Of a stretch of DNA of 64,000 bases, positions 9,519 through 22,815 are shown one piece after another. The notes under the pieces are model-generated. The model was not told the origin of the DNA. It did not search any database and saw nothing but the letters and a program-made list of their open reading frames with translations. A program made the translations under genes and the position numbers. Every line of letters starts with the position of its first letter. Position 1 is the first letter of the stretch. Source of the stretch: Oxytricha trifallax (lineage: Eukaryota > Ciliophora > Spirotrichea > Sporadotrichida > Oxytrichidae); the NCBI GenBank assembly GCA_000711775.1, contig ARYC01018494.1, positions 49,137 through 113,136 on the forward strand, written 5' to 3'.

Positions 9519-12500
9519 TATTATTTTTATAAAATTATTTCTTTGTATTGATAAAATAGAGAAGATTAGTAAATAAGATAAAAGATTGAAATCAATTTCT
9601 AAAAGGTTTTTCTTACTGGATAACTGATATGATATGAGGTGTTTCAAGTCTATTTTTGAACAAGGTAGTTCATATTAGACAAATCATCAAATGAGCCTGA
9701 TTAATACAATTTGAAATATAGTTATATGAAATAATATGAACAAGTGTAGTAAATCTATTGCTATAAATTTGTATCATTTTTTATTAGAAAAAATCAACGT
9801 AATAGTTTGCATGAAAGTTATTTTTTGAAAGATTTCTTAGATTTTCAAGCTATTTTAAACCTAAAACTAACTCTATTGATAGAAAGATTTTACTCCCGAA
9901 TTTGATACCTTAAAATATAAAGTACCTTGATATAAGTCAATATTTAACACCAGAGTGTTTAACTACTTAGACATTAAATTAAATACCTGATCCTATTTTT
10001 AAAAGGTATAAACAATAAAATCTTCTCAATATTAAACAGACAAGTTTTTGAATAAAGCTTTATTAATATCTAAAATCACTTGCGATTAAGCAAAGTTTGC
10101 AAGAAAAGCAATATATTTTCTAAGCACTTTTATACAATGTTTCATAAATCATTTTTAAATCCTCATAAAAATATTATAAAGTTAAATGCAAATTATATAA
10201 AAGAATAACTAGGTAGCTTATTTGATCATTAAACTATATAGATTATTTTTAATTTATAGAGATTTTTTTCTCTATATTAAAATATTTATTCCTATTAATT
10301 ATAAATAAAGAATTATTAAAATCTTAAAAGCAAATTGATCAATTAAAATATTTTATTTTTCAAAATTCATGATCTATAATGATTAAATATAATAATATCA
10401 TGTATTTTTATACATTTAATATAAAAATTTTAAGTCTTTTAATTAATAGCTATATCAGGCGAATAGAATTAATTTATTTATAAATTTTCTTGTGAGATTT
10501 TCAATTTCTTCTTATAACTCTTACCTTATGTTCTAAATATTTTAACATATTTTCCAACATTATTCTACATAACATAATATATTGTTGTAATATATTTGAA
10601 TTAGGAATATATTATTTTTAAAATTAGTGGAAGGTAACTTTCATGAAATCTAGACAACATGGAACGAGTTCTGTAGAGATAGTTCGATATAGTACTTTAC
10701 TTTACTAATGTTTTTACTATGTTATTTTTTGTCTGAACCAAGAAAAATCAAATTAATTTTTTTTAATTTTTAATTAATGATGTTAAAATTAAAGACCTTT
10801 TATTCGCTTCTACCATGAGTTAGAGGGGCACTGCCAATAATAAAACCAAACTAATTTTAAATAGTCTCTCTAAAATTGCCAAATTGTCTATGATTTGATA
10901 ATGTTAATAACACTTAAATAATTTTTTATTTATTAAGTTTGAATTAATTTTAAATGAACTCCTGCAATATTTATCAATGGCTAAACAATTTCAATCTATT
11001 TTTTGTTTTAAAATTATCAATACTTTATTTAATGATAGGCTAATCTTTTCATTATTATATTCTCATAATTTCATTAACTCTTATCATCCCTTATATTTTA
11101 TTTAGTTCAGCTTATCTTATATAATTTTCCGCAATGATTTTTAATCATTATATCAATCAATATTTATAAATTCATCTTAATTTAAGCAAAAAGTTCTTTG
11201 AGTTTATCCTAATTATTACTAAATAAGTGTCTTAATAAATGTTTGATTACTGTTATCACCTATATAATTCAAATATATTTGAGCCTTTCTTTCCTTTAGT
11301 AGTTTTTAAGCAATTAAAATAAAATTAATTTTAAAAACTAATATTTAAGAGAATATAATTATTTCAATCTATAATTTAAGACAATTGCTCTCAAAGTAAA
11401 TATCTATTTAACATTTTTATTTATCCTTATCATTAATTTCTACGAAAAAACTTCGATATGTTCACTTTATTATAATTACTATTCTATTAAATCGTATTAT
11501 TTATTTTATTTATTTATAATTTGTAATTATATTAATTTCAGTTTCCTTATTTCATAATTTTAGCCAATTAAAATTCTCATAAGATATAAATGAATGGAAA
11601 TTTAGAATTATTTTTTTAAATCATATTCAATAAAATATATAATATAAGAAAGGTAATTTCATATTTATTATAGACCTTCTAATTATTATACCTAAAATAT
11701 CTTAGAAATAGAAAAAATGAAGATAAGTTTTAATTTATTATCTTTTAAATGGTGTATTAATTCATAAATAAGAAGATTTAAAATATTTAAAGATTCTTAA
11801 AAATACATAATTAGCGATAAATAAAAAATTATCATATCAAATCTCAAAATAGTAATTTAATTTTTATAATTTACATATCTTGTAGATCTGTATTTTAAGA
11901 AATAATTATCAGCTAAAATTAATAATTTATAAAAAAAATCTAATTTAATTAATCATAAACAATATTAATATTAATGATAACCCGTAATTTGATATTTTTA
12001 TTAATATTTGTTCATTATCTGAACCCTTATTATATATTGCTTAGTACACATTGTTTTATTTCAATCAATAGTGGAAAATTCTTTTAAGAAAATTAAAGTG
12101 AGTTATAATATTTTACAAAATTAAAGAATTAAATTTAATATATAATTTAAATAATTTAAGGTATCTTAAAATAAAATAACTCTTATGATTACAACTTAAA
12201 TATTTTGAGTTTTATTATATTTAAATTTGCTTTGATTGTGCTCAGATTCATGTTTATTTGTCTATATTTTAGATCTTTTATATAAAAAGTTAAGAAATCC
12301 ATTCTTTTGTTCATTTTCTTCCTTAATTAATCATAGATAACTATAGATTTTAACTACAAGAAAATTTAATATTGCATTTTTTAAAATAAAAATTATTAGA
12401 AATACCACCATAAGCAACTACTCTGTTTGTTACATTGAAAATATCATTCAGTTTTTATTATTTAAAATACGATTTAAAATAAAAATTTATATAAATTTTT

Positions 12501-12884
12501 TGTATAAATTTATGAATTTAAAAATGTTTTTGAATTTAAATAACACATTTTAAAAAAAAAACACAACAATTTTTTATTTTAACAAATAAATATTATGTGG
12601 ATTAGATAAAACATGTATTTAATATTAGTTTGATATTCTACAGATTTTAATACATCTTAATTACTATTTTTAATTATTTCGAATTGAATTTACTAAACAT
12701 TCACGATAACATTTTTTTATTCTATATTCCAAGTTATCTGGATTGAGATCTGTTTCAAAAATATATAAAAATTAATTTTTATATTATTCTATATTTATAA
12801 ATATAATTTTTTTTAATTAATTTAAAGAAATTCTAACTGTAATCCTTGAATAAAAAAATAATCGATTATAAACATTAAATTTTT
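9519..12884. other. A+T-rich non-genic DNA
   Basis: No gene recognised on either strand. Composition is uniformly A+T rich. It contains one copy of the dispersed box (11505-11588). Confidence 0.6.
11505..11588 (+). repeat. Dispersed AAGCCAATTAAATG box, copy 2
   Basis: Lead TTATTTATAATTTGTAATTATATT, then CAGTTTCCTTATTTCATAA and the core TTTAGCCAATTAAAATTCTC, in the same order and orientation as copy 1. Confidence 0.5.
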
Positions 12885-13383
12885 GGGGGGGGGAAGTTTC
12901 CTGCACTGTTTTTTTATTTATGTTAAATTTAATAAATTTTACATGTATTAGCAAATTTAATATTTTTATGACCCATCAAATATTTAGAGCATATTATTCA
13001 TCATTGAAGTAGCTCAAGAAAATATAGTATAACATTATATAGGCATGGTAAGAACAAGATAAATTAAATCAGAACTACACTAACAATTGGATACAATATT
13101 AGAAATTATTATAGTAAAGCAATATAAAATTTAAGAGACAGAACCTACAAATATTAGATAAAAATGTCAGAGTTATTGGAATCTTAAGAAAGATATTGAC
13201 TATTGATTGATAATTTAAAGTAATTATAACAATAAAATTAGACATGAAGTTGGTTGATAGTTGTTATAAAGAGAAATTAAATTAAAAAAAATTAAAAAAC
13301 ATATTAAATTAAAAAAAGTGCAGGAAACTTCCCTAAAATTTTTTTTTTATCATAAACCAGTGCAGGAAACTTCCCCCCCCCCC
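12885..13383. mobile_element. 499-bp inverted-repeat (MITE-like) element with poly-G termini
   Basis: The left end is nine G followed by AAGTTTCCTGCACTG. The right end is the reverse complement, CAGTGCAGGAAACTT plus eleven C. AAATTTTT flanks both ends (12877-12884 and 13384-13391), an 8-bp candidate target duplication. A third, inner copy of GTGCAGGAAACTTCCC lies at 13318-13333, inside the right end. The interior is A+T rich with no recognisable transposase, so the element is probably non-autonomous. Family is not assigned; 8-bp duplications occur in hAT, P and Merlin types. Confidence 0.75.
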
Positions 13384-15689
13384 AAATTTTTACTGTAATT
13401 TTTTTCAATTTGATATATTCTTATTACACTTATATATTAATGTTAATGCAGTAATTAATTTATTGTGCATTCTTTTTTCATCTTTAAGCTAAATTATAAA
13501 GTAAATAAATATATAAATATATATTGAAATTTAATAAATCAATTTTAAATATCTTTTAATTATCATTCTTAAGTATTGAATTAACTAGTATTTATTGTAT
13601 CAGTATATAATTTACTCTTTAAATTTCACCCATAAATATATAATATTTTATTATCTCTTTTTCCATCTGTATAAGTGAGAAAGGAATATGATTATTCAAT
13701 CAAACCCATATAATATAATTTGAAGTTTTCTTTAACTTTTTCAAATCTTATACTTCTCTGTTCAGAATTATGATTTAAAATTATTTGTATAATATTTATA
13801 TATATATATATATAAATATTATTAAATACACAATACTTCAGAGCATTATATTTTCCCCTTTTGTTTTAATAATTTGTAAATTACAATTTGACATATTTAT
13901 TCAACTATTATTTATATTATTTTAGTTATGATTTAAAATACATACATATTCAATTCTTGCTTTTATAATTTACCTAATTCATCAATAAATTTTAAGATAA
14001 ATTATAATTTTGTTCTACATTTGTTTCCAGACTATAAATATTGATTAGGATATTATAAATATATAATAAAATTTCAGTTAATTAAAAATAAATAAAATTA
14101 AAGGTTAACAAGAAAAGTAATAATAAAAATAAAATTGTGATATTTATATTTAAAATTGAATATTTATTTGTGTAATATCTTAAACATATTGATAGTTAAG
14201 TCAAATTTAAACCCCTTTTCTATTACTTTACTTAGCAGTTCATAACATGGAGGTTATATTACCTTATTATAATTTTATTGATTTTAATAATACTTTTTTT
14301 GAGTTCATCAAATAAAATTGTTCCAACCATGCTTTTATTACATTAAAACAAATAATATACATTTTTTTGATAATTATACAAATTAAAAAAATAATTTTCA
14401 ATGGGATTTCTTACTTTAAATTCATTAATTAGTTCTTTCTAATATTTTAATTTTACAAAATTTTATTTTAAAAAATAAATGCTTTTTACTTTTTTAATAT
14501 TTTTATATTTTAAGATACACAATACAATTTTAAACTTAATATTAGTAAATAATGTGGATGTCGTAAATTTGTTGTAACTATGAATAAATTCTTTTTATAA
14601 TCTAAAATCAAATTAGAATAAAATAAATTAATAAATCTAAAAATAAAATATCTTAACAATTTTTTTTCCACTGACCCTGAATACAAAATTCTTATTTATG
14701 AATAATATCTTAAATAAAAATTTTATGTTAATTAATATATTGTTATGTTCAATGGGTATTTATTTTATATTTATACAATAAGGAGAAATCATCAAATGAA
14801 GAAATATAAACCACAATATCTTTTATTTTAGTTTTTATAATTCGAATATCCATTTAAACATAACCTTATTCAACATATAAATAAATAGAATTTATTAAAT
14901 TTAATATAAATATTCAATTCTTAACTTCATTTGAGACCCTTTATTATTTAAATCAGTAAATGCAATTAAAATTTGGATTAATATTAAGATTTATATCAAG
15001 TTAATTTATTGAAAAGTCATTTACATTAATCAAATCTATTGGTCATTTTTGTAATAACCTCTGTTTTATTTTTTTTTATAGTATGTATTTTATTGGTAAA
15101 AATCGATTAATATTACAATAATTTATTCTATACATTTTTATTTTATTATCTAAATAATTATGTAAATTTATTTAAAGAATATCATTTATTAAGAACTTCA
15201 ACCCTATGTAGAATTAATTAATTCAGGGATCTGTAACTGACATGTAAAGAAAAATAGAGTTTATGGAAGATAGAATTTCGTAACATGAGTCTCTTATATA
15301 CAAATAAAAATATATCTAATTTTATTTTATATTAAACATATATAATAATTATCCATTAATTTGATTAGCAATTTATTTTCTTTTTAGTGTATTAGAAATT
15401 TAATTTATCCTTCAATTACTACCTGTAAATTTCTATCAATAAATTATCCCCTTATCAAAATGTGAATTCAAAAACCGTTTTATATCATCAATAATTTCCC
15501 ATAAATCGAACTAATTTTAGAAAATTCTATTATTTATTTGTTGATTATAATTTGATTTTTCAATCATAATTTCCTTAATTGAAGAGAGTTCGAAGTATTA
15601 ATACTATTAGACAATATTTTTAAATGATGATGAATGATTTAAAATCAAATAAATTTAACATATCACTGTTTAATACTAAAATCAAACCA
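13384..15689. other. A+T-rich non-genic DNA
   Basis: No coding or structured feature apart from a (TA)n tract near 13797-13815. Confidence 0.6.
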
Positions 15690-16260
15690 TCAATCTTAGT
15701 CGTGACGTAGACGTATCTGAGTGACTTGACGTGGCAAATTCCGTGACGTGGCAGTCCTGAAGTAGAAAACTCCGAAAAAACCAATCTCGCTATCACCTAG
15801 TCTCCTCCCGAAATCAAGATGTCTGGTTACAACCCGGACAGAGCTTGCAAGATTCAACCAGGAAACAGAAGTTGGAGAAAAACGCTTACCGGTCCCACCG
15901 CTGCTGGGAAACGTAATCCCTGTCCTTTCGCTGTGGTAGCTTCAGTACCCTAACCCGGTGTGGGAGAAAAATCCTTATCGTTGGCTTCAATGGTTTTCAT
16001 CTTCTCACTTTTAGAGGCAGAGCGTACCTCTATCCTGCTCCCTATTACCTAGGAAACTGAACTCAAGCCAGGTAACTCATCTAATGCAGGGAAATCTTAG
16101 GATCCAGCTCACTCGAAGAGTGAATGCTGACAGATTGAACCCCGCCGACTGGCCCCTCATGCGTTGCGCCCAGCAACCCCCTACCTGCCCTCGGTAGGCC
16201 TTAGTGTAGTAGAAAGCTCTATTAGAAAGTCCTAAGTGGTTGGTACCACCTAGCAATTAA
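15690..16260. other. G+C-rich island with open frames on both strands
   Basis: Abrupt rise to roughly half G+C inside A+T-rich DNA. The left edge has TGACGTGGCA twice (15727-15736, 15744-15753) and a related TGACGTAGA at 15703. On the + strand an ORF starts at ATG 15820 (MSGYNPDRACKI...) and stays open for about 105 codons. On the - strand a frame of similar length reads RIEVRSASKSEKMK and FSPTPGQGTEATTAKGQ and runs into a GTAAGC splice-donor-like site near 15881. The minus reading looks like a disordered protein exon, but the strand is undecided. It may be a macronuclear-destined segment or a transposon body. No family recognised. Confidence 0.4.
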
Positions 16261-19200
16261 CTTTCTAATTTAATAATATATATTTTTAAATAAATTCGAA
16301 TATTTTCAAAATTAAAAAATCATGTAGTTTTAAACGACCCAAAAAATAATTATTAAAATTATTTGACAATAAATAATAATTACTACTTTTTTAAATTAAT
16401 TTATTATTTAATGTATTATCTTATATTTTCATTATATAACCATAGATATTTAATAAATTTAGACCCTTAATTCTTTTTCATTAGTTTTTGATTTTCGTGA
16501 CCGTTAATATATTATTAATTTACAATTTATTTAGTAGTTCGACTCTCAGTATCTAATTTTTTAAATTTCTTTTCTTTAATTGATTTATTTTTTTCTAAAT
16601 AATATTTAAATTATTTTTAATAGTTGTTATATTAAGTAAAATCTATTATTTTAATTTAAACTATAGGCAATAAAATTTATTTCAATAAACATAGTTTTAA
16701 ATTTTTCTATTTTTATTTTATTCTTTATAATAACTCAATTAAATAGCTATATTTGTTTTTTTACTAATAATTTAAATTATATTAGATAGATGCTAAGAGT
16801 ATTAAATATTAAACCCTAACTAAAATATTAAATGAATTAATTCTGTAAGAGTTTCAGGATATACCTCTTCCTAATTAATAAATTGTACAATATTATAGAT
16901 TATGCTTTTTTTTAAAAAACGAAGCATAAATATTATATTAATTATTTTATTTATTCTAATTAAGATTAATTAATCTTACTCTTTTAAAATTATAAAAATT
17001 AAAAAATAAATTATCTATATTGTAAATTATTTTAAAAACAAATCTGAAGAATAGAAAAGATTTAATTCATAATATTTAAATTCCTCATTGAGACCTACAC
17101 TTAATCAATATCATAAATCATATACAATAGTCTATTATAATGGATTAAATATCCTTTGTTTATGCTGTCCCTTTTTTAATATTAAATTTTGTAAAAGGGA
17201 GTTTTCCCCATATAATAACAAATAATCATCAATCTTTTCTATTTACAGTTTAATAGTTTCTTATAAATTGATTGACCTAATTTTTATACTGTATTTTATA
17301 AAGTGAGATTAAATCGTATATAAAAACTACTATTGTAAATATATAATATGCTTTCTTATTTTATTTCTACCTATAATTAAATAATGATATTATTTTAGCC
17401 AATTATTTAATATGAATAATAGTTTAATAAATTAATTTTTAATTTGCGATAATAACTAGCTTTATAGTTAAAAATTCCTTTGTATTTTACTCTTTAAATG
17501 ATCACACATAATTAGTCCAAGTTGCAATAATTTACTTAAATAATTATCTCTAAAGATATTCATTTCTATTTTGTTGTTACTTCAATAATGGTACCCTAAA
17601 ATACATGATTAATTCATTTTATATTTTAACATTAAAATCTTGGTAATCTTTATTTATAAGCAACTCAATTTCATTTGATATAATATCCCGTTTTAATAGG
17701 AATATTAACTACAAGTTATTATAACAATATTGTTTATTATAATTAAATAATTTATTTTTAATTTAAATAAATTAATAAAATTTATTAAATATATATATAG
17801 TTGAATAAATACACAATTAATTTAAAGTATGGATTATTATATTTTTTATTTTTATTCTTGTATTTATCATCAATTTTATATGAATATAAAAATCAGTTTA
17901 TAAGGAAATTTAGATCATTAAAATATTATTTGTTAGTAAATCCTAATATTTATTCTTTACTAAAAAAGAAATTAAATTAAAAAAAAAATAGTAATTTATT
18001 ATGTGACAATTATTAAACTAACTATACAAGATAAATTAATAAAAAAAAGATATCTTGGCATAATTTCTGCAAATAGTTTTTTTTAAAAATATAATAACGT
18101 GAATAAATTATGTTTTTTATTTTAATATTTTTAATAATAATGTTTTGTAATAGAATGAGTTTACTTTGTTTAAACCCTTTATATTTATTTAATAACTGTT
18201 ACTTTTATTATTTAACGCATTGTTTAAGACCCATTAATGTAATTTAAATATTCTGAATTTAATATATTAAATTTGAAATATTATTAATTATGAAAATCAT
18301 TAATAATTTAAATAAGATAATGTAAATAGTCATCACCTACAATTTATTAATTACAATTTATCATAAAATTAATAAATGATCATTAGTCCTTTTTAAAAGT
18401 TATTATTTTTGTTAGTTTATAATACTTTGTTATTTTTTAATTTATTAATTATAATGATTTCATGTTTCTTATATACTAATTTTAGCCAATTATATACTCA
18501 TTAGATAAAATATTAATTACTTCATTTGATATTTTAATTTAAATCCTTAATTAATTAATTAATTCATTTATTACTCTTTAAAATTTAATTTTGTAAAATA
18601 AGATTGATTTTTGTTTGAATAATTTAATTGACATATAAGACATTTTAATAAATCATATCGACTTTAAAGTTTCAAAAATCTTTTGTATATTTTTAACCTA
18701 AAAAAATAAATTAATTAAAAGTTTTATTGATAAAATTAAAAAAAATTCACCTTACTTCTTTATAATAATATTATTCAAAGTTTAAAAAAATAATTAGAAC
18801 TTTTTATACTTCTATATAGGAACAAATATGTAATTAGAATAATGATAAAGAATTTAATAAATACAGTAACTTTTGATTATCCATTTTTAATTATATTTAT
18901 ATCAAGCACTTAAGCAGAATTTTTCTTTTTTGTATGATTATAATTATTTTATTGTAATTTCATTAACTACCCTCTTTAATTAATTATTTTTATATTGTTA
19001 GATTAGATGTTAATATGTCTATTATGTTAATATTGAATATAATATTAAAATGAAAATATAAAGTTAACAAATATTTATGATTTTTATTCTATAACAAAAA
19101 ATTTTGACATCTAAATAATATTTTATTATAATATGCCAAATTGAATTGATCTGTTAAATTTAATTAAGTTGTAGACTTTACTTTGATATTCATGATTATA

Positions 19201-21285
19201 CTAGCAGAATTTATTTCAACAAATTTAACTGTAAAAGCAATGAAAAATGATACTAATTCCCTTTATAAAATCACTCAAGAATTATAATAGTTTCCCCTTA
19301 TATATTTATGGTATTTTTGAGAACCCACTATATTTAATTTTATTATTTTGTTTTTCTTTCCTATTCACTAGAAAGTTGTTATATTTCTAGAAATTCTTTC
19401 AGCATTAATTAACATATTTTTAAAAACTAATTAGTATCATTGTTTTATATATATATATATATACCATAAACTGATTCTTATTTACTATAGTCATTTTTTA
19501 ATTTATAATAAAACTTATAATTTACTGAAATAAATTATAATTAAAATTAGATCTTTGTTGTATTACAAAAAGAAATAAAAGAATATTTAATTAAAGAATA
19601 AATTTTGACGTACTAATTTTTTTATAATCAATATATGAATAGCAGTTTCTTATGTTTCCCTATTAATTAATGGTAATCTAATATCATTTTATATATTATT
19701 GCTATTATCTTGCTCTATAAATTGATGCTTAGAGCTCTTTTTTGGGTAAAAATTCGTGAATATTTTAATTGTGGAGTTATTATTATGTTTATTATATTAT
19801 TTATAATGATTCGTTTTTGAAGTGTCTAGCCTCAATTACTAATACAAACTAATTAATATTTGAATATTTCCCTAATTAAGAATTATTTTTATATAGAAAA
19901 TTATAAACTTATAAAAATGACATCATTGCAAATATTAATATATTATACTTATTAATGAGATTATAATTTATAAATATATTATTTTGATTTTGAAGTCTTC
20001 ATCCATTACCAATATTACAAACTCATATAAATATCTTGATATCATGAAAAAATTCTCAAAGTTTTTTGTTACCCACTATAATTAACTGCATTACCTTAGT
20101 ATTTCTAAAATTAATTAAACTTTTCATAATTATATCAATTTATAAGGAAATAAGATACCCTTTTACTATTTATTTTAATTACAAATCTCATGTCTTAGAA
20201 TATTTCAAAAATATAGCAACTTTTGAGATACCTATATTGTCTAATTTTGGTTAAAATTTATTTTAATAATTTTTCTCGTAAAAGCTTAATTTTTCCCATT
20301 TTAATAACCATATTGTTAGTATTAATATGAAGTATGTTAAAATCCCAATCTATTAAAATTAATTTTTAGTCATTTAAATTTCAGATAATTCATGATCCCA
20401 TAGATAATAATATAAATGATTCAAAGCCCAAAACAAAATAAGAATGGAATCGGCATTTTCAATATATGAATTTCATAAATTTAAATAATTCAAACATAAA
20501 GGATTAAAGATAAATAAACATTATTAATAAGAATTTTTATAGAAAATTTACATAATTTTTATAATTATAAAATAGCTTTATAATAAAACATTTTTTGTAT
20601 TAGTATAAATTATAAATTCTCAGTCAACCTTGAATCCCTCTATATATTTAAATAATACTATTTTCTATTATAAATCATTCGTTTTTGTTACATTAACCCT
20701 TTTTACTAACAAATAAACTTAGAGTTGTGGTATGGGGTATTTCAAATATTATCAAGGTACAATTGAAATGAAAAAAAATAATAGTAAAAATTGGAATTTA
20801 ATAAATTATTAAAAAAATGAGAAAATTTATTCTTGCATGGTTTTGGTTTTAAGAATGATTTTGAGGTATCATTTTGATTGTGAGGATTTAATACTTAACT
20901 ACTTTTTATTTAATTTAATTATAGAAATAATATAATTTAATGTTTTTAATTTTCATAACAAAACATGGCCATTAAAATATATAGACTCTCTTCAAAATAT
21001 TTTAGTTATCGTTATCGCTAAGAAATCCAAATCAAGATTTTTATATAAAAAAGGAATTAACCTGTCTTTTTGAATATATTTATAAAAGAGATATATAAAC
21101 TAGTCAATTTTAAGAGAAATTAAAAATTAATAATGATTATTGGATATCTTAATTATAAAAACATTCTCAACTCAAAGTATTATGATGTAATTTTATCTTA
21201 GTATTAAATATAGAATTATTAAATTTTAATATTAAGGATGGAACTTTTAAATTAGATATATATTTCCCATTTTTCTTTAAGTATC
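16261..21285. other. A+T-rich non-genic DNA
   Basis: About 5 kb with no supportable gene. It contains a (TA)n tract near 19447-19463 and copy 3 of the dispersed box. Confidence 0.6.
18427..18508 (+). repeat. Dispersed AAGCCAATTAAATG box, copy 3
   Basis: TTGTTATTTTTTAATTTATT, then CATGTTTCTTATATACTAATTT and TTAGCCAATTATATACTCAT. It is closest to copy 1 in the middle section. Confidence 0.5.
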
Positions 21286-21560
21286 AGGTCATGGAGAAGA
21301 GAGCCAGCAGTACTTATTTTTTTTTACTAATGGCACGCATTTAGCGTTAAGTTAGGCCAAGCACGTTGTATTGTCAGTGCCAAGATGAGCCTCTAATTTT
21401 CAGTTATTTTCTTCATCCCTCATCTTCGTCATCATCATTGTCTTCTTAAATACTCAGAAAACATTACATTCAGCATTCTACAGAGCTATTATAATATATT
21501 AAAAACGATAGCATTGTAGATCTTAGTTTAGTGCTCTTTTGTGCAAGAACCTATATTTTA
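21285..21560 (+). other. Small candidate coding patch
   Basis: A short stretch of higher G+C. ATG 21291 opens MEKRASSTYFF and continues through TAG/TAA Gln codons for more than 80 codons, including a Ser-rich run (about 21417-21440). There are no family motifs. It could be a macronuclear-destined segment; strand and limits are uncertain. Confidence 0.3.
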
Positions 21561-22815
21561 TAAAGCATTTGGTCTCTTATTATTATGTTATAACCTCTTT
21601 TAATAACACCTTTCCTATATTTTATCAAATAAATGAACAATATAATTTCATCATTAATTATATAAACCCTTTTTCTAATTTGATTCTATTTAATAGATTT
21701 AAAATTTAATTTGAATTAAACTTTAATTTAAATAATTAATATTATAAATCACCAAATTATTTACATTTATTATAATATCAAGAGTATCTTATGAATGAAA
21801 TAAATCTCAAATTATTCATCAATTCTTAATTTTTTAATGCAATCTCTCATAATAATAAGCATTGAGTTTTAATTAGTTAAATATCAGGTTACCAGTATTA
21901 ATATTATTACTTTAAACCATCTTCTATAAAATATAAATATATTAAAAAATTAAATCAAAATTTATTTATTCATCAGTATATGAATTAATTTATCAATTAA
22001 AACTCTATGAATGTTAATTAATCTTTAACTTGAAATATCTTCTTTAAAAATCAAGAATAATTCTTAATATTAATGACAATTGTTATATTTCCTAATAAAT
22101 ATTTCATTTTTTATAAAAAAAGTTTTGTTTTTATTCCAATGTATTAATAAACTTCAACGAAATTTCATAGATCTAGGAATTATTATCCATCTATTTAATG
22201 TTATATCATTAGATTTATATAAGTATCATTAGAAATCATTATTATTAAATTATATATATATATTTTTATTTATTTTTAGAAATTTTAATTGATAATATAT
22301 AATAATTTATTATAAATTCTTATTTGCATTTAAATTAATACAATAAAAATTAATAAATTTAATTAGTTCATTAGAATAATATAACTAAAAAGAATATCTT
22401 AAATATACGGTTAAAACAATCCATTAGTTTCAAATGAGATTCCCCTTATTTTTACTATTTAATGACAATTGTCATATTTATTCTATTAAATTAAACTTAA
22501 TAAACCTTCATGTACAAAGTTGAGTTTAAAGTAATTACTAAAATTAATTATATTACGGGTTAGTTAATTTAAATTTTTGGAAATTAATACCTTGATATAT
22601 GATAGAAATACTATTCCTACTAACTAAATATAATAGTATGATGTAATTAAAATATATTAACACATAAAATATTTATTCTCTTAAATTTATTAAGAAGTTG
22701 ATATAATACATTTTAATATGATATTTTATATCTGGTCAAGGATATCAATAAGTTTATGGTGTATACACCTCTTATTGAATCAAAAAAATTTATAAATTAT
22801 CTTCTTAAATATTAT
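21561..22815. other. A+T-rich non-genic DNA
   Basis: No gene recognised. Two similar phrases containing TTAATGACAATTG occur near 22070 and 22460. Confidence 0.5.

Noticed and set aside
20066..20254. 62-aa plus-strand ORF in the desert
   Set aside because: A+T-driven composition, no motif, no rise in G+C.
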